This document shows positions 6,520 to 12,485 of a stretch of DNA of 15,587 nucleotides, one piece after another (within the stretch, counting starts at the first letter, position 1; every line of letters starts with the position of its first letter). Source of the DNA: Bacteroidales bacterium (lineage in GTDB: Bacteria > Bacteroidota > Bacteroidia > Bacteroidales > Tenuifilaceae); contig WBUV01000024.1 in assembly GCA_008933525.1 (NCBI GenBank), forward strand, positions 1 to 15,587, in the 5' to 3' direction. A program made the translations under genes and the position numbers. The notes under the pieces are model-generated. The model was not told where the DNA came from and did not search any database. It saw only the letters and a list, made by a program, of their open reading frames with translations.

Positions 6520-9174
6520 ATGCAATTGGACGATTTTGATGCCGACGAGTTACTAACCGAAGGAGAAAACGAAGATAATTCCCCCGAGTTACACGCCAAA
6601 ATAGAGAAACTTACTGGCGATGTTGCCAAAAAGGCTCATCTAACTGGTATGTACAAGGATTGGTTTTTGGATTATGCATCGTACGTAATTCTGGAACGTG
6701 CCGTTCCGCATTTGGACGATGGATTGAAACCCGTTCAGCGTCGTATTCTGCATTCGATGAAACGTTTGGACGATGGCCGCTACAATAAGGTTGCCAACGT
6801 AATTGGTTTCACAATGCAGTTTCACCCACATGGCGATGCATCTATTGGCGATGCGCTGGTTCAGCTGGGTCAGAAAAACTTGCTTATTGATACTCAGGGT
6901 AACTGGGGAAACACGCTTACAGGCGATGGTGCTGCTGCACCACGTTACATTGAGGCGCGTTTGTCGAAATTTGCGCTCGATGTGGTTTTCAACCCAAAAA
7001 CCACAGAGTGGATGCTCAGCTACGATGGTAGGAATCAGGAGCCAGTAACGCTTCCTATGAAATTCCCTTTGTTGCTTGCACAAGGTGTAGAGGGTATTGC
7101 GGTTGGTTTGGCTTCAAAAATTCTTCCGCACAACTTTAATGAGTTGATAGATGCATCTATCGATTATTTGAAAGGCAAAGACTTTGAGCTTTACCCCGAT
7201 TTCCCAACAGGAGGATTGGCCGATTGTAGCCGCTACAACGACGGGATTAGGGGTGGAACTGTTAAAATGCGTGCTCGTATTCAAAAAGTCGACCGCAAAA
7301 CACTGGCAATTACTGAACTTCCATTTGGGAAAACCACATCGTCGTTAATTGAATCCATTGTAAAAGCAAGCGATAAGGGAAAAATCAAGGTTAAAAAGAT
7401 TGACGATAACACCGCGGCTAACGTTGAGATTCTAATTCACCTCTTCCCCGATGCTAATCCCGATATGACTATCGATGCGCTATACGCGTTTACCGATTGC
7501 GAGATGTCCATATCAACCAACTCCTGCATAATATATCAGGATAAGCCAAGGTTTATGGGTGTTAAGGAAATTCTAAGAGCCTCTGTCGACAGAACCAAGG
7601 AGTTGTTAACCTGGGAGTTGAGGATTAGAATGAAGGAGTTGGAGGATGATTGGCACTACTCATCGCTCGAAAAAATATTCTTCGAACAACGCATCTACCG
7701 TGAACTTGAAAAGGATACTGAAACCTGGGAAATGGTTATTGATGCCATTGAAAAGGGCTTTAATCCTTACAGGAAATTGTTGCGCAGGGAAATCACTCGC
7801 GAGGATTTGTTGAAGTTGACCGAGAAGCCAGTTCGTAAAATCTCAAAATTCGATATCAAGAAGGCCGATGAGCATATTCTTGCCATTGAGAACGAGATGG
7901 AGGAGGTTAAGAATCATCTGGCAAATATTGTAACCTATACCATTAATTACTATCAGCAGATAAAGAAGAAGTACGGCAAGGGTCGCGAGCGTAAAACAGA
8001 GCTTCGTAGTTTCGATAGTATTGTTGCTACAAAAGTTGTGGTTGCTAACGAGAAACTTTACGTGAACTACGCTGAAGGGTTTGTTGGGTACGGACTTAAA
8101 AAGGACCAGTTTGTTTCTGATTGCTCGGATATCGACGATATCATTGTTTTCCTTAAAAATGGAAAATACTTTATCCAAAAAGTGCAGGAGAAGGCTTTTG
8201 TGGGTAAGGATATACAGCACGTGGCGGTTTACAAGAAGAACGATACGCGTACAATTTACAACGTGCTTTACCGCGATGGGCTTAACGGCGATATTATGAT
8301 GAAACGCTGCGCCGTTACAGGAACCACTCGCGATAAGGAGTACGATATAACCAAAGGAACGCCCGGTTCGCAGATACTTTATTTCAGCGCAAATCCAAAT
8401 GGCGAAACCGAAATTTTGAAGGTATTCCTAAAACCTCGTCCTCGCTTACGCAACTTGATACTTGAACTTGATTTCAGCCAAATTGCGGTTAAGGGACGTA
8501 GTTCGCAGGGGAATATCTTTACTCGCTACGCAATCCACAAACTCCAGATGAAGGAGAAAATGGCCGGAGCAGTCGAGGGCGTGAAGGTTTGGTTCGACGA
8601 TGAGGTGCTAAGGCTCAACCATGAATGCAAAGGAATTTTGCTGGGTGAGTTTGCACCTGGTGAGAAAATACTGATTGTGAATAACGATGGCACTTACTTC
8701 CTTGCAGGAACTGAGTATTCGCTTCGTTTCGATACGCAACCATTAGTTGTTGAAAAGTATGATGCCGACAAGATATTCTCAGCGGTATATTATGATGGCG
8801 AGCAAAAAATGTTCTATCTAAAACGTTTCCGTTTCGATTATTCTGAGAAAACACAAATATTCATCCCTGAGGATGATAAATCGTACCTTGTTAACTTGAA
8901 CAGCGATTTATACCCTTGCCTTGAGATTAAGTTCGGCGGTAAGCACTCCAGCCGCGACAAGGAAGCTGTTGATGTTGATGCATTCATCGCAGTAAAAGGG
9001 CACAAAGCGAAAGGTAAGCGACTGTCGACATACGACATCAAAAAAGTGGAGTTTGTTGAGCCTTTGGAAAAGGAAGCATCCGCTTTTCAGGAAGAGGAGG
9101 TTGCCGAAGTTCCTTCGGATGAAACCACTCCAGTAGATGATTCAGCAGCCGAGCAGATGAGTTTGGAGATATAA
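6520..9174 (+). CDS. parC: DNA topoisomerase IV subunit A (ParC)
   Basis: DNA-cleaving subunit of topoisomerase IV, 884 residues. The breakage-reunion domain begins at about residue 43 (MYKDWFLDYASYVILERAVP) with DGLKPVQRRIL (67-77). The active-site tyrosine is Y143 in AAAPRYIEARLS (138-149), next to R142. The quinolone-resistance region reads HPHGDASIGDALV (102-114), with alanine at the position of E. coli ParC S80 and aspartate at that of E84. A coiled-coil stretch at about 430-490 is followed by a beta-rich C-terminal domain. I see no canonical GyrA box, consistent with ParC rather than GyrA. The last 40 residues or so are acidic and end EQMSLEI. GAGGA lies 6 bases before the ATG. The gene is cotranscribed with parE and ends at a bidirectional terminator. 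Confidence 0.95.
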   Translation: MQLDDFDADELLTEGENEDNSPELHAKIEKLTGDVAKKAHLTGMYKDWFLDYASYVILERAVPHLDDGLKPVQRRILHSMKRLDDGRYNKVANVIGFTMQFHPHGDASIGDALVQLGQKNLLIDTQGNWGNTLTGDGAAAPRYIEARLSKFALDVVFNPKTTEWMLSYDGRNQEPVTLPMKFPLLLAQGVEGIAVGLASKILPHNFNELIDASIDYLKGKDFELYPDFPTGGLADCSRYNDGIRGGTVKMRARIQKVDRKTLAITELPFGKTTSSLIESIVKASDKGKIKVKKIDDNTAANVEILIHLFPDANPDMTIDALYAFTDCEMSISTNSCIIYQDKPRFMGVKEILRASVDRTKELLTWELRIRMKELEDDWHYSSLEKIFFEQRIYRELEKDTETWEMVIDAIEKGFNPYRKLLRREITREDLLKLTEKPVRKISKFDIKKADEHILAIENEMEEVKNHLANIVTYTINYYQQIKKKYGKGRERKTELRSFDSIVATKVVVANEKLYVNYAEGFVGYGLKKDQFVSDCSDIDDIIVFLKNGKYFIQKVQEKAFVGKDIQHVAVYKKNDTRTIYNVLYRDGLNGDIMMKRCAVTGTTRDKEYDITKGTPGSQILYFSANPNGETEILKVFLKPRPRLRNLILELDFSQIAVKGRSSQGNIFTRYAIHKLQMKEKMAGAVEGVKVWFDDEVLRLNHECKGILLGEFAPGEKILIVNNDGTYFLAGTEYSLRFDTQPLVVEKYDADKIFSAVYYDGEQKMFYLKRFRFDYSEKTQIFIPEDDKSYLVNLNSDLYPCLEIKFGGKHSSRDKEAVDVDAFIAVKGHKAKGKRLSTYDIKKVEFVEPLEKEASAFQEEEVAEVPSDETTPVDDSAAEQMSLEI

Positions 9175-9207
9175 AACAAAAATCGACCCGAAAGGGTCGT
9201 TTTTGTT
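9175..9207 (+). terminator. Bidirectional terminator between parC and the toxin gene
   Basis: CGACCC (9184-9189), a GAAA tetraloop and GGGTCG (9194-9199) form a strong stem. Flanking A and T runs (ACAAAAA and TTTTTGT) extend it if one T is bulged, and supply a U-tract on both strands. It lies just after the parC stop and 30 bp before the convergent toxin gene stop. Confidence 0.85.
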
Positions 9208-9237
9208 TATTATGGAATAGGTTTATACTCCGATTTA

Positions 9238-9543
9238 TTACTTTATTTCGTTTTCCAGTGATTTTGGACTCTGTCGATTATCGAAAAATGCTACAACATC
9301 AATTGTGGTCTCAGTATACTTATAAAAGATAGTGGTCTGCTTCGTTACAACACATTTTCTCAAACCTTTTGCTTTTTCTGATTCAGGGAAGCTGTCGGGT
9401 AATTTTTGTATTTGCTTTAATGATTTATCAAGTTTAACTATGAAATCATTTTTAATTTTTATAGACCATTCTTTTTCAAGGTAAACCAAAAGTTTGTCGA
9501 GTCTTTTCATGGCTCTCTTTGAAAGCCTAACTTCGCGTTTCAT
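9238..9543 (-). CDS. RelE/ParE-superfamily toxin of a type II toxin-antitoxin module
   Basis: 101-residue basic protein with the RelE/ParE toxin pattern. An N-terminal helical hairpin (LSKRAMKRLDKLLVYLEKEW, 7-26) is followed by a helix with IQKLPDSFPESE (45-56) and the C-terminal beta-sheet LRKCVVTKQTTIFYKYTETT and IDVVAFFDNRQSPKSL (61-96). FFDNRQSP matches the FxDxRQxP ending common in Bacteroidetes members. RelE relatives cut mRNA on the ribosome, while ParE relatives poison gyrase. The catalytic set of E. coli RelE is not obvious here, so the target cannot be named. Its ATG overlaps the antitoxin stop by one base (TAATG), implying translational coupling. The gene converges on parC across the shared terminator. 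Confidence 0.85.
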   Translation of the reverse strand: MKREVRLSKRAMKRLDKLLVYLEKEWSIKIKNDFIVKLDKSLKQIQKLPDSFPESEKAKGLRKCVVTKQTTIFYKYTETTIDVVAFFDNRQSPKSLENEIK

Positions 9544-9764
9544 TAACGATGTTTTTTAATGAAATCTTCGTAGTTTACAGTTTCACCATTCTCAACTTCA
9601 TCAATCCCTTTTAATATTTCTTCCTTTTCTAATTGAGATAATGAATCCCAGAAGTCTACACTTTTAGCACTAGTAAATATTCGTCGAACTAAAGAAAGTA
9701 TCCTGGGATTATCAGTGTCCAGAATCATTCTTACGAGTTCCAGTTTTTCTGCCTGAATATTCAT
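9543..9764 (-). CDS. Antitoxin of the RelE/ParE-type toxin-antitoxin pair
   Basis: 73-residue protein from the ATG at 9762-9764 (MNIQAEKLELVRMILDT). The frame continues upstream to a TTG at 9780-9782, but that codon lies inside the predicted -7 promoter box (9780-9787), so the ATG is preferred. N-terminal helices precede a short linker and the C-terminal SQLEKEEILKGIDEVENGET (residues 42-61) and YEDFIKKHR segment. This resembles the small antitoxins that accompany such toxins in Bacteroidetes, whose C-terminal part wraps the toxin. I see no clear DNA-binding fold, so autoregulation cannot be read from the sequence. Identity rests mainly on operon position and size, with the C-terminal pattern as support. 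Confidence 0.75.
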   Translation of the reverse strand: MNIQAEKLELVRMILDTDNPRILSLVRRIFTSAKSVDFWDSLSQLEKEEILKGIDEVENGETVNYEDFIKKHR

Positions 9765-9779
9765 AGTTTGTCTTTTCTG

Positions 9780-9787
9780 CAAATTTA
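9780..9787 (-). promoter_or_regulatory. Predicted toxin-antitoxin promoter, -7 element TAAATTTG
   Basis: The minus strand reads TAAATTTG, an exact TAnnTTTG match, ending 15 bases before the antitoxin ATG. This implies a leader of only about 10 nt and decides the start codon. No clear -33 element is visible. Confidence 0.5.
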
Positions 9788-9841
9788 AATAATATTCAAC
9801 TAAACGACATTGAAATATGAATTAAAAAGGTTTTTTATCTT

Positions 9842-9886
9842 TCCTTTGAGTGCCTTCGTGTTTTCCTTTGTTCTCCTTTGTGGTTA
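9842..9886. repeat. Short degenerate repeat, CCTTTGTG-like units
   Basis: Four CCTTTG/CCTTCG units start at 9843, 9853, 9865 and 9875 (spacing 10, 12, 10), and the last runs into TGGTTAATTA. They lie between the antitoxin promoter and aroK. The pattern looks like decayed intergenic simple repeats. No regulatory role is evident. Confidence 0.45.
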
Positions 9887-9972
9887 ATTATCATTTCACA
9901 CAATTGTTACGTTATAAAACCTGAAAAAATAATTAATTTAGCGTTGAATTTTAAAAATCTAGAAACTTTAGA

Positions 9973-10494
9973 ATGAAAGTTTACCTAATAGGTTTTATGG
10001 CCAGTGGTAAAACCACGGTTGGGAAGGAGTTATCATCGGCTCTTGGTTATAGATTTATCGATTTGGATGAGTACATTGAGACCAAGCATCGCAAAACCAT
10101 AAAACAGATTTTCGAGATTAATGGCGAGGACTACTTTCGCATAATTGAACAGGAAGCGTTAAAGGAGGTTGCATCTTTCGATGGCGATTTTGTAATATCG
10201 TCCGGTGGAGGTACATCGTGCTTTTACAATAGCATCGATTTTATGAATAGAACAGGAATGACCGTTTATCTTCGAATGGAGGTTTCCTCTCTTGTTTCGC
10301 GCCTAATTCATGCTAAAATTAATAGACCATTACTTTGGGGAAAGACCAAGGAGGAGCTAAACGATTATATCATTAGAGTTCTTGACGAGCGCAAAAAGTT
10401 CTACGAAAAGGCTCAGATTGTTGTTGATGCCGACCATTTAAATCCGCAGGATTTATCAAAAACAATTAAGGAAATAATTCAGGGAGGAATATAA
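9973..10494 (+). CDS. aroK: Shikimate kinase
   Basis: Phosphorylates the 3-hydroxyl of shikimate with ATP, the fifth step of the chorismate pathway to aromatic amino acids and folate precursors; cytoplasmic. At 173 residues it is the normal size. It shows Walker A GFMASGKT (7-14), the shikimate-binding FIDLDEYIE (28-36, with D32 matching the catalytic aspartate), YFR with R56, the SSGGGTS glycine triplet (77-82), the LID arginine in NRPLL (117-121), and a late DERKKFYEKAQIVVDA segment (138-153) carrying the usual adenine-site arginine. The Walker A has alanine where many family members have a third glycine. The gene stands alone, flanked by the toxin-antitoxin module and a terminator palindrome. 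Only a weak -7-like TAATTTAG (9934-9941) is visible upstream. Confidence 0.95.
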   Translation: MKVYLIGFMASGKTTVGKELSSALGYRFIDLDEYIETKHRKTIKQIFEINGEDYFRIIEQEALKEVASFDGDFVISSGGGTSCFYNSIDFMNRTGMTVYLRMEVSSLVSRLIHAKINRPLLWGKTKEELNDYIIRVLDERKKFYEKAQIVVDADHLNPQDLSKTIKEIIQGGI

Positions 10495-10498
10495 AAGA

Positions 10499-10522
10499 AA
10501 AAGGGGATTTAAATCCCCTTTT
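10499..10522. terminator. Perfect 24-bp palindromic bidirectional terminator
   Basis: AAAAGGGGATTT (10499-10510) is followed directly by its exact reverse complement (10511-10522). The stem carries four GC pairs and ends in T runs on both strands. It lies 4 bp after the aroK stop and 4 bp past the punA stop, so it can end both convergent transcripts. Confidence 0.8.
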
Positions 10523-10526
10523 CAAT

Positions 10527-11336
10527 TTATAGTTTAGTAAGCATTTGCTTCATTATAAGTGTCATTTTCTGTTCGGCCATTGCGCCAACCTTTTGTACCT
10601 CCTCGTGCGATACCTCTACAATTTTACCAGGAACGCCCAAGTCGGTAATAATTGATATTGCAAATACAGGAATGTTCATGTGGCGAGCAACAATAACCTC
10701 TGGAACGGTTGACATGCCAACAGTATCGCCACCAATAATTCTGAAATAAACGTACTCCTTAGGTGTTTCGAAAGTTGGGCCAGTTGTTCCAACATAGCAA
10801 CCCTGCTGTAGTTTAATTCCATTAGCAGCCGCAACCTCTTTTGCCAAGGCCATTAATGCTGGGTCGTAGGTTTTGTGCATATCGGGGAAGCGAGGTCCTA
10901 GCTCGCTAATGTTTGGTCCAATTAGTGGATTTGGCATTAGGTTGATATGGTCGTTGATAAGCATTAAATCGCCAATTTCAAAATCAGGATTAACGCCACC
11001 GCTTGCGTTAGAAACGAATAGTTGCTTAATACCAAGGAATTTCATAACACGAACAGGGAATGTTACCTGTTTCATGTCGTAACCCTCGTAAAAATGGAAA
11101 CGACCCTGCATTGCAACAACCTTTTTACCTCCAAGTAAACCAAAAATTAAGCGACCAGAATGGCCTTCAACAGTTGATACTGGGAAATTAGGAATGTCCT
11201 TATAGTCGATAATTTCCTGCTTTTCGATTTCACGAACTAACCCACCAAGTCCTGTGCCTAGAATAATTCCAACTTCGGGTGTAATGGTTACCTTTCCTTT
11301 GATGTAGGCTACCGTTTGGTTAATTTTGTCCAACAT
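10527..11336 (-). CDS. punA: Purine nucleoside phosphorylase (trimeric PNP family)
   Basis: Cleaves purine nucleosides with phosphate to base and ribose-1-phosphate in purine salvage. The 269-residue protein shows the low-molecular-mass trimeric PNP signatures: ILGTGLGGL (25-33), VEGHSGRL (56-63), QGRFHFYEGY (77-86), SNASGGVN (109-116), GPTFETPKEY (186-195; E190 is the base-binding glutamate), GMSTVPEVIVARH (207-219) and HEEV (244-247). After T231 there is aspartate D232 where the human enzyme has asparagine N243, a position known to control 6-oxo versus 6-amino purine preference. The start codon lies inside the 3' end of lpxK (17-bp overlap), so the two are cotranscribed and probably translationally coupled. 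It ends at the palindromic terminator shared with aroK. Confidence 0.95.
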   Translation of the reverse strand: MLDKINQTVAYIKGKVTITPEVGIILGTGLGGLVREIEKQEIIDYKDIPNFPVSTVEGHSGRLIFGLLGGKKVVAMQGRFHFYEGYDMKQVTFPVRVMKFLGIKQLFVSNASGGVNPDFEIGDLMLINDHINLMPNPLIGPNISELGPRFPDMHKTYDPALMALAKEVAAANGIKLQQGCYVGTTGPTFETPKEYVYFRIIGGDTVGMSTVPEVIVARHMNIPVFAISIITDLGVPGKIVEVSHEEVQKVGAMAEQKMTLIMKQMLTKL

Positions 11337-12360
11337 AGTCTATTATTTGTTTGTTAAATTTTTCTGCTCTATTGTTCAAAAACTTGATTTTAATCGATAA
11401 GTAAAATAACCGCAGTTTAAGATCTGTGCTTAAATTCAAGCATCTTATTCTTGCTGCATCCTTTTCCGTTGTAACCACCAAAGTTTTATCTGAACACTTT
11501 TCAAAGATAAGTTGAATTTCTTTTTCCGAAAAGTGATGATGATCTGTAAAGGTTTTTTTACCCTCAATTTGGAAGTTTTTTACAAGATAGCCATAAAATG
11601 GCTCTGGATTTGCTATTCCGGCAATGGCGAGTACTTTCTGGGAGTTGTTCAGCCTAATTTCATTGGTTTCATCAGCAAATATGGGTTTTATCTCGCCATA
11701 CTCAACCGTGGTAAAGTATATACTCTGTTTTGCATTCAATCTCAACTCATCACTTATTTTGTCCATTTCTTGAGTCGATAGGTTTTCGGGACACTTGGTG
11801 ACAATTATAATATCGGCTCTGCGTTTCTCCGAGATACTGTCGCGCAATCTGCCTGCAGGCAGAAAAAAATCGCGGGTAATTAGGTTGTTGTAATTGGTTA
11901 GAAGAAGCGATAGTCCCGGCTTGATATATCGATGTTGAAATGCATCGTCGAGTAGGAGGACTTTCATTTCAGGGAAGTTGTAGGCCAACTCATTGGTTCC
12001 ATTAACTCTATCCTCATCAACTGCAACAATCGTGTTGGGGTATTTAAGCTTGATTTGAAGTGGTTCGTCGCCAACCTCATTTGCGGTTGAGGTTGTTTCG
12101 GCCAACTTAAAACCTTTGGTTCTGCGTCTGTAACCGCGACTCAGTAGTCCGACTTGATATTTATTTTGAAGTAATTCGATAAGATACTCGGAGTGCGGCG
12201 TTTTTCCAGTTCCTCCAACGGTAATATTTCCAACACAAATTGTTGGAATGTCCGGACTATACCCTTTTAGTAGGTTTATGTCGAACAGGAAATTCCTAAT
12301 CTTTACGGGTAGCCAGTAAAGCAGTGCGAGAGGTAAGAGTATGTATCTAAGTGCTTTCAT
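11320..12360 (-). CDS. lpxK: Tetraacyldisaccharide 4'-kinase (LpxK)
   Basis: Transfers phosphate from ATP to the 4' position of the lipid A disaccharide at the inner face of the cytoplasmic membrane; essential for typical LPS assembly. The 346-residue protein begins with a hydrophobic membrane-associated segment (about 4-28). It then shows VGNITVGGTGKTP (43-55, P-loop), LLSRGYRRR (72-80), GDEP (97-100), DEDRV (115-119), LLLDDAFQHR (135-144, where many members have DDGFQH) and FLPAGRLRD (166-174). The C-terminal part has GIANPEPF and DHHHFSEKEI followed by TTEKDAARI, all normal for the family. It overlaps punA by 17 bp. A terminator-like hairpin with a U-tract ends only about 5 bp before its start codon, so expression relative to sppA is probably not simple read-through. 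Confidence 0.95.
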   Translation of the reverse strand: MKALRYILLPLALLYWLPVKIRNFLFDINLLKGYSPDIPTICVGNITVGGTGKTPHSEYLIELLQNKYQVGLLSRGYRRRTKGFKLAETTSTANEVGDEPLQIKLKYPNTIVAVDEDRVNGTNELAYNFPEMKVLLLDDAFQHRYIKPGLSLLLTNYNNLITRDFFLPAGRLRDSISEKRRADIIIVTKCPENLSTQEMDKISDELRLNAKQSIYFTTVEYGEIKPIFADETNEIRLNNSQKVLAIAGIANPEPFYGYLVKNFQIEGKKTFTDHHHFSEKEIQLIFEKCSDKTLVVTTEKDAARIRCLNLSTDLKLRLFYLSIKIKFLNNRAEKFNKQIIDYVGQN

Positions 12361-12365
12361 ATAGT

Positions 12366-12397
12366 AAAAAAATCATCCGAAGGTTCGCTTCGGATGA
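12366..12397 (-). terminator. Intrinsic terminator between sppA and lpxK
   Basis: TCATCCGAAG (12373-12382) pairs perfectly with CTTCGGATGA (12388-12397) around a 5-nt loop. On the minus strand the stem is followed by seven T residues (12366-12372). It lies downstream of sppA, and its U-tract ends 5 bp before the lpxK ATG. Confidence 0.8.
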
Positions 12398-12428
12398 CAA
12401 AGTAACAAAAAATACTTTAATGTTTTCA

Positions 12429-12470
12429 GTGACAGGTGACAAGTGATTTGTGACTTGGTCACCCGTCACC
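12429..12470. repeat. Array of six 7-bp GTGACnn units, four direct and two inverted
   Basis: Units GTGACAG, GTGACAA, GTGATTT and GTGACTT are followed in the same 7-bp register by GGTCACC and CGTCACC, which contain the reverse complement (GTCAC). Because of the inversion the array can fold into a hairpin: GGTGACAAGT (12435-12444) pairs with 12453-12463 with one bulged G. It lies 16 bp past the sppA stop. Confidence 0.7.
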
Positions 12471-12485
12471 TGTATCTAGTCTCAA

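Noticed and set aside
6640..7083. 147-codon open frame on the minus strand within parC.
   Set aside because: It is a shadow of the conserved ParC catalytic domain in another frame; the residue pattern is not protein-like for any family I know.
11849..11862. Perfect 14-bp palindrome CTGCCTGCAGGCAG, resembling the GC palindrome near 4181.
   Set aside because: It lies inside lpxK and encodes part of the conserved FLPAGRLRD motif, so the codons explain it without a repeat element.
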